From: Rhynochetos jubatus
Taxonomy: Eukaryota > Chordata > Aves > Eurypygiformes > Rhynochetidae
Direction of reading: 5' to 3'
DNA: 64,000 bases
Assembly: GCA_027574665.1 (NCBI GenBank)
Contig: CM050657.1
Location: 18,711,700-18,775,699 of the forward strand
Below the pieces are notes generated by a model that worked only from the letters and a program-made list of their open reading frames with translations, was not told the origin of the DNA and made no database searches. Below, one piece after another: positions 51,401 through 64,000 of this stretch. The first letter of the stretch is position 1. Each line of letters opens with the position of its first letter. Made by a program: the position numbers and the translations under genes.

Positions 51401-52199
51401 AAAATTATGTTTCCCTCTATGATCAAAAGAAATTATTGAAGACTTTATACTGAGCACCCTTACGAGTGAAAAGAGATTTTCTTTGGTGAATAGAGAAAGA
51501 ATAAACTTTTAAGTTTAACTTCAACATCTTCCTTTTGAAATGGGAGGTCTCAGGAGGTTTTTTCTGTTATAAACCAGGTCCAGCACTAGCAGAGTATAGC
51601 ATTAGGAATGCATAAATAATATTATATCTTTACCTCCACCTACTTCTTTAAACTATAGTCACAAACGTGTCTATCTGTTAACCAATGGAGTTTTCACCTT
51701 GAGCCACAGATAGCTAAGCCACAGAACAGTAAACCATGCTGCTTCCAGTCAGCCTAAATTTCCTGTGCTCCGTTATAGCCCATTATGCTAGCTACAACCC
51801 CTGAGCCACTCTAAATAAATCTTCCTCTATTTTCTACTTAGAGTCTCTGGAAGTCTAAGACGGTTATGCTTTCCCTCCCTTATATATTTACAGCCTGATT
51901 CTTCTTTCTTTACAACAGTGTAAATCAAGGGTCACTCCAATGAAATCAGCACATTTGTGCTGATGTAAAAGAGGCATCAGAGATATATCAGGCCCACTGT
52001 TCTGATTATGTTAAAAGAAAAATCTGTTATGGCCAGACACCAGATGAGTACAAAACACCTCCTTCGATATTAAATATTGTTAGAAGTAATTCAAAGTCTG
52101 CTGATTAGTTCTCATTTTTATGTTCTTATAAGCTACCTATGCAATGTATACTTCCTTCCCTATCCTCCTGAAGAGACGGAAAAGGTTTTGTTCACATGA
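45481..52199. other. Gene-free unique sequence
   Basis: No exon, RNA or transposon is recognised. About 45940-46110 continues the homeodomain-rich, repeat-poor texture. A T15 run is at 49818-49832. A weak acceptor and donor pair at 51231-51288 was considered and set aside. Open frames are below 90 codons. Confidence 0.45.
49818..49832. repeat. T15 homopolymer
   Basis: Fifteen T followed by CTAAAAAAA. Simple sequence. Confidence 0.85.
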
Positions 52200-52563
52200 A
52201 CTAGTTGCCAAGAGAAGTGACTGCACAAAGCATGAATTTTGCTCTCTACAACTACCTGAAAGGAGGTTGCAGAGAGGTGGAGGTTGGTCTCTTCTCCCAA
52301 GTGACAAGAGGAAACAGCTTCAAGTTGTGCCAGGGGAGGTTTAGATTTGGATATTAGGAAAAATTTCTTCCCAGAAAGGGCTGTCAGGCATTGGAATGGG
52401 CTGCTCAGGGAGATGGAGTCACCGTACCGGCAGGGATTTAAGATATGTGTGGATGAGGTGCTCAGGGACATGGTTTAGTGGTGGATCTGGCGTGTTGGGG
52501 TAAGGGTTGGACTTGATGATCTTAAAGGGCTTGTCCAATCTAAATAAGTCCATGATTCTATGA
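52200..52563 (+). mobile_element. CR1 LINE 3' fragment, about 360 bp
   Basis: The plus strand reads through well-known CR1 blocks: TTGCTCTCTACAACTACCTG, GGTTGGTCTCTTCTCCCAAG, CAGGGGAGGTTTAGATTTGG, ATTAGGAAAAATTTCTTCCC, GGGCTGCTCAGGGAGATGG, GGACATGGTTTAGTGGTGGA and GTTGGACTTGATGATCTTAA. It ends in CCATGATTCTATGAA. These are the C-terminal reverse-transcriptase codons and 3' UTR. The copy is 5'-truncated and the frame is broken. It is better preserved than the 24.5 kb copy, suggesting a younger insertion. The 5' limit is uncertain by some tens of bases. Confidence 0.95.
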
Positions 52564-55500
52564 ATTAACTCAGTGTCTTAATTTATAATTAAATGCCATC
52601 TAACGTGATCCATTTACACAGAGAAGCTGATTTCTTAGTATGAGTGGGTGCTAGAAAGATCTGAATATGTATATTTATAGAGAAGATAATTTCTTCCATT
52701 CTTTCAAGTCCAGAAAAGTATGACAGAAGAAAAAGATAAGTCTCAAATTGAAAGAGGGACAATTGCCAACCATGATGGAAAGCTTTTTGGACTCTATTGG
52801 CAGGTCTTCATGACCACCAAGAACCACTGAGAAACAGGAGGGCTTCAAGCCACATTTTACAACTTAACACACCATCCCATCATCATACAAAACTGCCATT
52901 ATACCATTTATAAAACCAGCAGAACAAAAGTATGCCATGAATGATTATATTATGTATAAAGAAACCGAGTTTTACAAAATCCTTATAACATGGCTGTCTT
53001 GGTACATGACACCTTCCAGAGCATCTCTAAATAAGCATTTGGGAAAAGCAATCGGAGTAAATGGTTTTAAAGGCAGGTTATTTATTTATTACACAAGACA
53101 CAACTTCTCACATTATTGCCTCAAGTAAAACGAATGCGGATAATGCTCCTGTCTCTGAAACCGAACACATTTATATTAAAAATGTAGAAAGTACAGTATA
53201 CACTGAGGTGCAATCTATTGACTATGTCAGTAATAGCAGCTTTTTCATTTTTCCCCTTGTAATAGAAGTCATTGCTTGCATTCAGAACGTATTGTCAAGC
53301 TTTATTAATCTCAGCACAGAGGCCATCCTGGGCCTTGAAAGCTATTGATTTTTTTAAAGAGATGGTATTCTTTTTCTATAGCCTACTCGAGATCTATTAC
53401 AGATCTGTCATAAAAAGGAACCTCAAATTACAGGACAACTTAAACAACGCTTAGTGATCAGTGATGTGTTTAAAGTCTCTTTCTTGAAAAGCTTGAGAAT
53501 GAATTATAATATTTTCAATTTTAAAAGAAGAGTTTCTTTGCAGGTTAGCAATCACATTGTGAGATGCTTCTTTGTCTCATTATTCTCAGATGAAAATTGA
53601 TTATTAGACACTGAAGGTGATATTCTGAGCAGAGCTGAATGCATGATCTAGAGAAAGGATTGAGAACCATCCCTCTTACAGCTCTGTAGAAAAAAAATAG
53701 TCATTTTGGTGTCTTAATTCCAGAGCTGAAATTCTGACTCTAGTGAGATCATTGGGATTTTTGTTGTCTACAGGCTTATTTGGTTAGGGTTGGGGTCTTT
53801 TTAACCTATGAGTGCATACATAAAGCATTTATGCTACAAGAAAACGTAGTATGATTTGGACTGCTCCATTCTGAAGCCAAAAGGCCAGATAAGCCTGTAC
53901 ATATTGAGGAATAGGAGGGAGTTGTTATAAGGTATAATATCTGTATAGTATTTGCACCTGTTTCTTCTCTAAAAGGACAGCACAAAATGTTACACATCAG
54001 TAACTCCTCAACAGTCATTGTTTAGATTCAGACTTGTTATAAATCCTCTCCCTATTTTGCAGCATTAACACTGTAATATTCTTATAGAGGACGCCTGCAT
54101 TACTTGTCTATTGATCGCTGAGGGATTGGAGACAGAAGATCAAGGCTTTATAACCATTTCAAATACTGTTGGCCTTCTGACATAGCCCTGACCTACCTGT
54201 ATCCTTCTCTCTGCAACTGTTTCCAAAATCACTTTGTCAAGTGATTTCCATGAAAGATCCTATGCAACTCCTTGCCATGAACAAGGACCAAATATCAGCA
54301 CATATTACTCAAACACAAGATTTTATGCAGCATGTGTTGCTTGAATTAAAACCATTAACAGTAATATAGAGTGGCAAAGACACTGAAATATAAAAAAGAC
54401 CTGTTTAATTGTTTTTATGGCAAATGTAGATAGTCTGAATTACTTGTCTTTGACATGACTAGATGCTTCTACTTCATGCTGTCTTTAGAGAAATGATAGT
54501 ATTTTGTACCCTCTAGTAAGACAGCAAAAGAATTTATGAAAAGACTCACAGTTTTGTGGCTTTACATTCAGGTGGTATAGAGAGGGCTATCAGCTTGTTC
54601 TTCCTGGATAAAAAATAAAATCACTCTACAGAACTAGGGACTTGCTGCTGAAACCCAGTTCCTGTAAAAGCTTAATAGTTTGTGTGTAGCAAGTTAATAG
54701 CAACACTGAACCAGATTTTACTTGGCACCTTTCAGTTATTAAGTCATGTTGGAAATAAAAAAAGCAGCTCCAGTAGCAAAGTACTGAGACTTAAATCTTG
54801 CAAGAGATGTGCACAAAAGGAAATATAAAAGAGAGACAACTAATGAAATAAAAGCCAGCTCAAACTCTTCGTGATTTACAATTGAAATTTGATAAGCCAA
54901 CAAGCGCTTATACAGTAACTTCTGTTATTTTTTAGGCTTGATTTTAAAGTTTTCTTTTAAAAAGATAAAGGAACTTTTGAAAGTTGAATTGCAAGAATCT
55001 CATTCAAAGCAACACGACAAAGCTACTATTGTGTCTGAGGGTAAAGCTGGCTAAATGGAAGAACTCTTTGTAGGATAAAATAATGTTATGTCATTATATT
55101 AGAAGACAATAACTTATTACTAAGTTGGCAGCTTCCCATTTAATAAAAGTATTTGCGATTACTTTGAGGGTGAACGGTGCTGACAGACAGTTCAGTCAAC
55201 ATACTTTACAGAAAGGTGCAACTTTCTTGCACCATCCCTTGCATATAGGTGGCACTAAAGGTATGCAATGACATTATAATCTATTTATTATATTCCTGGT
55301 TTTAACCTATTTTGTGGTACACACTATATATAGCTCAAATATTGCTATTGTTTACCATATTTGTTCATTTTTGCACATTCTGCAAACAGGAAAGATTATC
55401 ATCCATGATTCAAATTCCAGAAAGAAGTTCTCCTTTAAGCTGGAATTCCCAAGAAGTACACACGAGTTTGGTGTGCTGTTTTCTTCTTGAAAAGAAAAAG

Positions 55501-57340
55501 TATGCTTTACTAGACCTTGGGCCTATGAAAATCGGAATGTTTTTCTTCTATATGAACTGCAAAATCAGACCTTTAATGTACGTGTTGAGTAGCCTTTGAG
55601 AATCATTTATGCTTTTTTCAAAATGGGCTCACATAAAAAAGAAGCCTTCTTGCAGTTACAGAGTAAGGTACTTTGTTTATTACAGGGAATTGCTGTTGAA
55701 GTCAGCGGGAATTTTTTATGCCAAAGAACTGAAGAACTGAATAAATTTTGGATAATTTGACAATTCAAGTAATCAAGACACTCTACCATATATTCAGTTC
55801 CTTCCGGACTGAAGTACATAACAACAATATTCTTATAAGATGCTGGGAAAACTTAAGATTCTGGGAAGAACGTGTACTACTAAATGTTACCAGCTGCCTT
55901 TAACACTACATGTTGATGGGATGACATTTTGGTATCTTAATTTTGGCCACAGCAATTATTTTTTAAATTAAAATTCCCCTTAATTTATAACTTCTTTTAA
56001 TTTTTCATTTTCAGACTCAGCATTAGTAAATAGTTAAAAAAAAAAAAAAGGAAAAGTTATGTAACATAACCAAGTTCATCCTCTAATAAGGGCTTCTCTC
56101 TTGTGTAGCCTCTCATTCAGACTAGTTGTGTCTTTACCTTGAAGTTTTACAGCTCTATTTTCTACCATCTTGCATGCCTCTCTAAGATCTGTCCATTATC
56201 AAGTGATGTATAATAGGCTAGAAATATATACACACAAGCATGTACACATTTATGTATACATTTATGCATGTCCTCCATTGTATTTTGACAGACATACAAT
56301 TTATTAAATATGGTGATTTTAATGACAGCAATATGATATGGAAACCTAAGTATACTGTAGTATATTTCAGGTATATTCTCATTTATAAAGGAATCCCTGT
56401 GACACCAGTGTTTAATTATAAATACTGACCTTTTCCCCATTCAGTCTGTGAAAGAATCTTTCATCAAGCAAATATATATAGTAATCAAGGAAGATTTATG
56501 CATGTGCTTGGGACTGGAAATCTGTGAGCAGGATTAGGATTGGCAAGAGAGCGTAGACCTAGCCAGGAATACAAAGGAGAGGTAAAAACTTACATTGGTC
56601 TTCAAGAGTTAATGAAGGAAAGAGGAAAGACACCTTATACTTTAGTAAAGTGTATGAATAGGAAAATTAAGAAGAATTTGGATTTTACGGTGAACCATGT
56701 CAAGACAGTCCTCACTCAATCTAGTACCGTGCTCTGTAGACACAATACTGTGTTGCTGTTAAAGATAAATATGCAATCCGCAGACTCTCAGATTTTAAAA
56801 GAAGTCTTTTTTTTCATATTAAATATCATTGGAGAGCCCTTTTCAGGGGTATGCTGTGGAGATTCTTGGTTAAAAAATAAGTTGTAAGTGTTGTTTTTGT
56901 GAGAGAATCCAGAGATAAATGCAAGAAAACAACTTTCTCCAGAAATAGGTAGATAAGGCAAGCGAACAGATAATAATAATTGAACCTAATTTGCCACTTA
57001 GTCTTTGCACATGTATAATCCACTCCAACAAGACTCTTCAAAAACACTGAACCCTAATAGACTATAATGTTATTCTGGGTAAAGGTAGAGCTTATGATAA
57101 AAGCATTGTCTTCTACTGGATGCTACTATACAGATGAAATTACATCTATCCAACAGTAAAAGCAGCAAGCCTAGGACCCTCTTGAAACCCTGCTGAGAAT
57201 AAAAGTAATGTGCAAAGAAAATGGGGTGATGCCCTTAGGAGCAAGTTTGTGTTTGTCATATTATCAGGTATTCTGATCATAACTACTTTCCTTCAGAGGT
57301 AGGAACAACTGCTATCGAAGAATTTTTTGACAGTCAAGTA
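52564..57340. other. Gene-free unique sequence
   Basis: AT-rich unique sequence. The longest frame, 115 codons at 56540-56887, has no recognisable domain. An A14 run lies at 56036-56049. No gene, RNA or transposon is recognised. Confidence 0.5.
56036..56049. repeat. A14 homopolymer
   Basis: Fourteen A followed by GGAAAAG. No associated retrotransposed body is seen. Confidence 0.85.
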
Positions 57341-57600
57341 GTTCCTGCCGAGTGTGGAGGGTCTTGTGTCTGATGGCTTGAACCCTGTGAATGTGAGATA
57401 CAACACTTCACCTTCGGTGGAAGCTGCCCGGTACCCGTCAGCTCTCAAAACTCCCTCTTTTGCTGGCAACATCTGTCACGGCGCTGCATTGCAGTGGCCA
57501 TGGGGCGATAAGAGAAATAAAAGGAAAATAAGAAAGGAGAATTACTTACTTTACTACCCGATACTTCTGGGGTATAAACGAAGCAGTCTGTAAAACTTCA
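57341..57600. promoter_or_regulatory. CpG-containing patch, possible weak promoter
   Basis: Nine CpG dinucleotides fall between 57348 and 57580 while the surrounding kilobases have very few. Motifs include CCCGGTACCCG and CACGGCGCTG. It is far short of a CpG island. It lies about 150 bp upstream of the strong acceptor at 57725. A young or gene-converted transposon piece would look similar, but I recognise none. Confidence 0.2.
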
Positions 57601-57726
57601 GAAATGCCATTGCTAACTGCATCTTTTTGCTATATAGCTAAAGTTCTGGTAAGACCAACAAGTTCAATATTTGTTTTTGTTAAAAACAAGATCTTGGGAT
57701 TACAGTTCTTCCTCCCTTTCTTCCAG

Positions 57727-57973
57727 CAAGGTAGAAGATGCTAATGTAAAAAGGCAGAACAAATGGGCTCTTTATTTTTGCAGACAAAGAGCATTTGAAC
57801 TCCATCAGTGGCTCTTTGACTGCCTTCAGAGCTTGTCTCTGACTAAATTAAAGCCTCTGCTAGCTTCTGATTCATACTACACTGTAGCCTTTCCACTGCA
57901 CTACCAGCTAAATGCATGCAATAGATTGTTACCTTACAATAATACAGCTAATGAAAAAAAAATTAAGAATTAA
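57727..57973 (+). other. Candidate exon with open frame to stop
   Basis: The run TTCTTCCTCCCTTTCTTCCAG at 57706-57726 is a strong acceptor. The frame entered at its third codon base stays open for 81 codons to a TAA at 57971-57973, starting KVEDANVKRQNKWALYFCRQ. A second acceptor, TTTTTGCAG, lies inside at about 57775-57783. No AATAAA with a good downstream element follows closely; the nearest, at 58332-58337, lacks a GT-rich stretch. The peptide is not recognised. The DNA texture also fits a conserved non-coding element. Confidence 0.22.
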
Positions 57974-57983
57974 GATTTACGAA

Positions 57984-58016
57984 GGGCTATGTTCTTGATG
58001 CGATGTAGCATAGCCC
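57984..58016. repeat. 8-bp inverted repeat with 17-nt loop
   Basis: GGGCTATG and CATAGCCC are exact complements, extendable inwards by one wobble and one A-T pair. The loop contains GATGCGATG. It is too short for a microRNA precursor. Confidence 0.5.
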
Positions 58017-58019
58017 CCC

Positions 58020-61000
58020 TAAGATGAATTTTTATTATGCCACTTTACAGTGGCTCAGAATCTGCCCCCTAATTCAATGAGCTAGTTCTGACAGAAAAGT
58101 CTTAACCTTAACCTGTATAAGCAGGATAGCACATTCTGAGGTCACTGATAATATGAAATACTTTAACTGGAATTAAAGTGATTTTGTGAAGTTAGAAAAG
58201 CACAACTCAGCAGATGAACCAGCAAAATAGGCCCTAAAGTAGGAGACCACTGATCCTGATCGCACTTAATTTGAGAGGAACTCCGGCGAACTACATGAGG
58301 TTATCTGAGTACAAGAAACCATGATCACAACAATAAAGAGCAGAGCAGAAAAGCACACAGAATGCATGTACATGGCTATACTCCCAATGTATTGGCATGT
58401 CTTCACTATAACATTACAGTAACTGATTAACACCTAAACATCAACATGTGGGGGGCTGGGGAGCTAACATATGCCATTAACACAAAAATGTACATTTATT
58501 TCCCCTTTTCCCACTGGTCTCGCTGCAAGGCTGCCCCTGCACTCTGCTTGAGTGAGAAGTCATAGCTGTTGGAAGGTCTCGCTGCAGGAACAGAAACAAG
58601 TGGCCTTTTAGGAGATGTGAGAAAGGGGTAAAAAGCACCAGTTCACCCCATATTCTTCCTGCACACAAGCATAAAGTGACAGTGAATAGATTGGCATTGT
58701 TGAACTAAGCAAATGAACTCACATTTTGGTCCTTTACACCTGAATTAGACTTATTTTATTCATACTAGCATCTTACCAGTTTTCACTGAGGTTGTACTAC
58801 AGCCAGTATCTTTTGAAAATGCTTTAAAATATCTCATGATTTTCATTAAAGAAATCCAAATATGAACTCACAAGAAGCTCCCTAAAGATAACTAAAATAA
58901 TAAACTTGAAATGCAGTAGTGTTTTCTTTTAAGGCCAGGCAGTTTACCTTGTCTTCAGTATTTAGAAAATGAGAAAATATTTCAAGATGAGCCTTACTGG
59001 AGACAGTAATTCTACAGCAAGACTAAGTGCCCTTAGTGATGAGAATATCCATGAAAGGATTCAAGGCTGCTCCCAATAATTTGAACTTTCAAGAGGGTGA
59101 AGACAGAAAGCATAGATGAACGTTCTTTTCCACTCAATGGAAATAAACCTAGATTGCTAGAACTGGAACAATAAAAACCATAAAAGGCCTAGCACATAGA
59201 TGAATCATATGCAAGGTCATTTACCATAGCCACTTGCTAAAATCGCAAGCACAGGACCAAAATAGCAAAGATTAACCAGAGGTTGCAAACCAGGAATGGA
59301 AAACCTCTATGTGCATTTCATAGAAACAAAGAACTGTATGTGGTCAGACCCAGTTAAAGCTATATTTTGGCATCTCTTATTCATGCATTATTTTACCATT
59401 CAAATGAGGAGTTTTAAAGCAACTGATTACTTCATTCATGTCATATAGAACTGCACAGTTTGAAAGAGACATTAGGATGCTATTAAGCTGGGACACAGAA
59501 AAGAGGGTATTGATCTTAGATATAAGAAAAAACATACATGCTTAGTGTGTGTAAGAAATCTGAAATAAGTACGCTTTGGCACAGCCAGGAGACGAATCAT
59601 TTTTGGAAGTAGCAGAAGGGATTAGTAATTATGTGAAAATATTCATGTCCCAGCTGATTTTTTCATCCCCCAGCAGGCAGTCCTGCTCGTCCAAAACAGT
59701 TTTGAGAACTCATGTACTACCATATAAAATATATGAATTGAGAAATAAGCGTGGAAGGAAGAGGAGAGAAGAAGCAAGCCAGTTCCTACTATTTTATTGC
59801 ATACAGTGGAGTATCTGTATAGACTACATAGCTCAACCCCTGCATGCTTACATTAGCAGAAAAACCTGCAGGATAAGGTCCTTCTACACTTGCCATAAAC
59901 TTGGATGCAGGGTAACTTATTTAAAGAAGAAAACACCTTCCTGAATTCATGTTTCGGCTAGCAAATAAGGTTTATTATATAATTTTACCACTTTTAGAAA
60001 GTTCAGAACGTTTACTAATTAAAGCATAAATCCTAACTTCTTAAACAGAAGTCCCACTAATCCTATTGGATTGGAATTTCAGCTGAAGGGCAGGGTTTGA
60101 GATGTCTACCCTTTCTTCAGACTCTGTAAATTACCCTGCCCCACCTCCAGCTGCTGATCTGAAAGCCTGGGAGTCTCCCGTAATTTCTGTATTGCATTTG
60201 CCTCTCCAGGTGCAGGGTGACTTTGATACCTAAGGATATCTTTAACAGCGCTGTGCACCCACACTTCTGCAATGGGAACCTGGCCCACAGGTCTACACAC
60301 ACCACAGAGAGGGAACAAACTGGATAACGACCTGTGGCTGCTGACCACATGTATAGTCTTAGGCTTTCCTCTGCCTAGTACTTTTGGGTGGTTTAAGCGG
60401 TTTTCTTTTCCCTCTGTTGTGTTGGACTAAAAGGAAGCATTTCTACAGGCTGCCTGCCAAAAGCTTTATAAACCATGGACAAGCTATTGCTTCAACCACT
60501 TGTTCCTACAGCAGATCAAACACAAATTCTCCCATACTTCATCCATCCACCTCCTTTGCTCAACAGTACTTTCAAAATGTTTCATGCTTTATTGTTCATA
60601 AAGCACAATAAAAGAGAAATAGTATCTATCACCCAACAGCCACAGCTGAATCCTGTTTATTCCTGCAACATATGTTCAAATCTGCCTTTTAAAGTGAATA
60701 TTTTGTTCCTAATGATGCAAAACTAATAATCAGGAAGGTGTGTTTTTCAGGTAAAGCACTACATGTGCAACCAAAGTGTCTTTATTAAAGTGGGATTTTT
60801 TTTTGTGATCCGAAAAAATAGGCAGTGTTTCTGTTGGACAAAGACCAACACACCCACAGCCTTAAGCATTTGGCAGTTCTCTGAATTACTAACGAACAAA
60901 TAAATAGGTGAGGTTTTTCCCCAGACAGTCACTTCAATATATGTAAATCCACAAAGAGCCATCAAACAAATTTCTTTGGTTTTTATCAACTCTGTACTTG

Positions 61001-62329
61001 AAACATTTCAAATTAGAAGGCTCTACCTCAGCTCAAATCAGCCCACATCACCTACAAATGCAAGAAAATAAAATGTGTATTTTGATCAAGGTGCCAGTCT
61101 TGGCTTTGATCTGTTACATCGCCTGCTGTCTAAATTGATTAATGGTCTATTTTCTGGGAAATTTGCTACCTAAAAGTTGCAACTGACAGTTTAGAGTTTT
61201 CTGAAGGCTGATGGTTACCGGTTCTAGAAGAACTCTTACTGTTAGAGGTCATCGCACCAGCGTGTTTGTACATTCTTTGTGACACTTTGTCACACAGCAC
61301 TGAGTAACCAGCTGTATGTATGTGAACAAGCATATAATATTTTGTTTATAAGTTTTCAAGAAAAGTCTTATCTTCTTGAGCTCTGTCAGTCACAAGAGAG
61401 TGCTATTTATACCTGAGTGCATCAAGCATTGCAAATTACCTTCCACCTCTCCCTCCCCTTTTCTAAGCAGATCCTGTGATATATTGACGCTTGGCCATAA
61501 ACATGACTCCTTTGTGTGATTACTGCAGGTTTCTGAGTGCTGTGTATTAAGGATGCACCTGAACAATGTAAACTCACTTGAACAATGCATTATGTGTCAG
61601 AAAGGAAACTTACTGTTTCCCTTGAACGTTCCGCAAGCCATTGTGTGAAATATTTTCTCTGAAGCCACCGAGGCCACAATTGCTGAGCTGTCTTACTGAA
61701 AACTAGAAAAAGAACGTGCTAAATACAAAACTCGTCAAGGATGCAGTCCCTTTCAGTTCAAGTTCAGCCCATACTGAAGAGCTTTACTAGGTTTGGAAGC
61801 AAGGTTCACACCAGTGGGGAGGATACAGATGGAGGAGTTTTATGCAATGGGGAGGAATATGCAGTGCCTCTTTGTCTCCAGGGCACACACACACAGATAA
61901 GAGAACTATTGAAAATTAATGGGACATATTTCACTTGACTTTCAGCTTCAGTTTGTCACTGAAATCCTACAAAATAAGGCTTTCATTTCAATAACTCTAC
62001 AAAGATTAATAATTTCCTATAGTTCCATGTAGTCTGTTATTAGTATATTCTAACTTAACTTTCACTACAGCATCATTTAGAAGGCTCATTGAGGTCAGCT
62101 TAATAACAGGTGCTGTGCAGCCAGATTTGCTTCAAAGAACTTGGTTATAATCAAGACAACAAGGGAATAAAACAAAGGATAACAGAGAGAGGCAAACTAA
62201 AAATATTCCAGAAACCTTTCCATGGTGATGTGCTGATCTCACACTTGTAGGTTTATTATTTACAAATCTTACAGGTCATTTTAAATAAGCTTTTAGAGAC
62301 AGAATATAGTGCTATCCATCTTCATCAGG
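58020..62329. other. Gene-free unique sequence
   Basis: No gene is supported. A 122-codon frame at 59576-59944 and two overlapping frames at 60106-60350 have no recognisable content. A CA run lies at 61884-61895. Confidence 0.5.
61884..61895. repeat. CA microsatellite, six units
   Basis: Six uninterrupted CA units. Confidence 0.85.
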
Positions 62330-62900
62330 TAAGAGAACAGCAACTGGAGAAGAAAAGAGAAAGAAATGGGGGAGGGAACAAGAGGAAGCATTCTCTTTTA
62401 GTTATGATGAGATTAGCTTAAAACTAAATGGTCACATAACATCCCTGGAGTTTCTGGAGGGTTAGTTTAGACAGATGACAGGATGACAGATAGGTTTTGA
62501 TTCAGCATCATAGAATTGGTTATTTAAATCAGTTGTGAATGAAACCTATCAAAGATGAGGCACAGTGGGAAAAGAGAAAGCAACCAGGACATAGGTGTAA
62601 GGAACCCTTAGAGAAAGCAGGATGGCATCAGAGAAGGACTTCCTGAAAAGCAAACTAAAAGAACAGTAAGAAAAAGAGGAGGAAAAAGAAGAGAGTTAGC
62701 TGTCTTGACAACCATCGACAGGTCCAGGGGGAGAACCAATAACTAAGTCTGAGGTTTGCCTAGGAAATCATAAAAATGTTTCCATTAACATAAAGGAAAT
62801 GGAGGCTTGGAATTTAGTCCAGAGTTGCAGAAGAGAAGCCTTTGGAACATTTAAAAACACACTGTCCGTGAGCTCAAGAGGAAAAGAAGAGCAAGGTGGG
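62330..62900. other. Purine-skewed block
   Basis: The plus strand is rich in AG words, such as GAAGAAAAGAGAAAGAAA near 62350 and GAGGAGGAAAAAGAAG near 62677, over several hundred bases with few pyrimidine runs. A consensus-like donor CAG/GTAAGA is at 62327-62334. GAA/GGA-rich sequence can act as exonic splicing enhancer, but no bounded exon is clear. The rest of the window to 64000 shows nothing recognisable. Confidence 0.45.
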
Positions 62901-64000
62901 GAAGCTGTGAGAAGCAACTTAGCACACACCCATGTATGGTTGGAGCCCTACAGATTCCACTTGTTCTGTCTTTCCTTGGTGTTCCCACGCCTTCTTCAAT
63001 CAGCAAAACTGTCGGAAGTACACAACCCTGAGAAAACACCCTCTCATTTAACTGGTTTTGCTGTAAATTCAGCAAGAAAACGCGAAATGACTCCCCTGTA
63101 ATAGCTTCTAGGAAAAAAATGCAATTTCTTAGATGTTAATGTGGGGTTTTGTAAATATTGCTGTTTATAGCCCGGAAGCACCTGACACTGTAAGACAAGT
63201 CACAATTTGGGGCTAGGATCCTTGAAACTATATCTTAAAAACTTTGCTCCCAGCTCCCATAGTGCTATTCTCAGAGGTAGCATTAGCTGCATGTACATAA
63301 CATGGCATGTAGCTGCCTTGTCTGTTAGCAGCAGAGTAAGCATGTATAAAATATTCTAGCCTGATCTGATAAATTAGAAAACAAAGTAAATGAGACAGGT
63401 AATTAAAAGTAATAAATCAGTTTCAATTGGTTAAGTAACCATGTAGAAATTCAGTGCCAGCAGCGAAGGTATAAAATACAGCAACTTGGGTTTTGGCGCC
63501 ATAAGTATCTGTGATGCTGTTGAGCCACAGTAATTTCAATACCGCAGGGAAGCTAGTGCTTCATTACTATGAATATAGAAATCATTACCATGGCACATTC
63601 TTTACACTTAAATAAAATATGTAATGTAGATGGCTGACATCCTGAACATAGCAGGAAGGTGATTAAATAGCAGGTATTCAAAAAATATTGCCGATGGGTC
63701 CCAAAAGGCATTTTTATTTTACTTCTGGCCAAGTTAGTAAGTGGCCTGATGACCCCATCTCACAGCAACACACCGTTAAATCTCAACAGGAATGATGACA
63801 AGCCTTCATAAATAAAAACATCCATTTGCAATAGCTTCCCACTAAACCAGGGCTTGGTAAGGCACTTCACTAGTGTGAGTACTTGCCACTAACGACCTTA
63901 TCATTCCACATTATGACAAAGCTCCAACAGACTTGCACTGGGATAGTCAGCATTGTCCAGAAATGGATGTTCTCTAAGCTCCATAATCTCCTGAAGCCCA
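62901..64000. other. Gene-free unique sequence at right edge
   Basis: AT-rich unique sequence with no transposon, RNA or exon that I can support. A 100-codon frame ends at 63101 and is overlapped by a 74-codon frame on the other strand. Both are taken as chance. Confidence 0.5.

Noticed and set aside
52144-52471. 66- and 103-codon frames
   Set aside because: They overlap a broken CR1 fragment. The plus frame is a short relic of it and the minus frame is antisense.
62505-62520. ATCATAGAATTGG as a CR1 terminus
   Set aside because: Only about ten bases match and no CR1 body follows on either side.
1-64000. CRISPR arrays, operons, tRNA, rRNA, or bacterial or phage genes
   Set aside because: No regularly spaced direct repeats, ribosome-binding patterns or tRNA-like folds were noticed. 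The sequence is vertebrate in character.

Overview
This is vertebrate nuclear DNA, most likely from a bird. It is AT-rich, CpG-poor and full of short A/T tracts, and no frame reads as a recognisable protein. The avian signature comes from three CR1 LINE 3' fragments (about 24534-24825 minus, 27311-27366 plus, 52200-52563 plus), two of them with the ATTCTATG-type terminal repeats, and two endogenous-retrovirus LTRs of types widespread in birds (10349-10633 and 14370-15129, both minus). Both LTR types point to a neoavian bird, but species and chromosome cannot be set from the sequence.

Layout. From 1 to 10.3 kb is unique sequence, with one candidate 3'-terminal exon at the left edge: acceptor at 115-116, stop at 395-397, AATAAA at 464-469. 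From 10.3 to 15.1 kb lie the two LTRs and, between them, a CpG-containing patch at 13.4-13.6 kb. From 15.1 to 44 kb is mostly unique sequence with two CR1 pieces, microsatellites, a consensus CRE at 20393-20400, a pyrimidine-skewed block at 32.8-33.1 kb, and the longest open frame of the window (215 codons, minus, 37639-38286). At 43862-43948 (minus) is an 87-nt candidate exon with a strong pyrimidine tract. From 44.28 to 45.48 kb is the stretch that most resembles a deeply conserved developmental enhancer cluster. From 45.5 to 64 kb is unique sequence with one CR1 copy, a CpG patch followed by a strong acceptor and open frame at 57.3-58.0 kb, and a purine-skewed block at 62.3-62.9 kb.

I read the window as intergenic or deep intronic sequence of a bird. 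It contains no bacterial-type operon, CRISPR array, tRNA or rRNA gene that I can see. The candidate exons and regulatory elements are inferences from splice-site, polyadenylation and composition cues. Nothing here shows a new multi-gene system. The items most worth testing are the 215-codon open frame, the 43.9 kb exon, the left-edge terminal exon and the 44-45 kb block.
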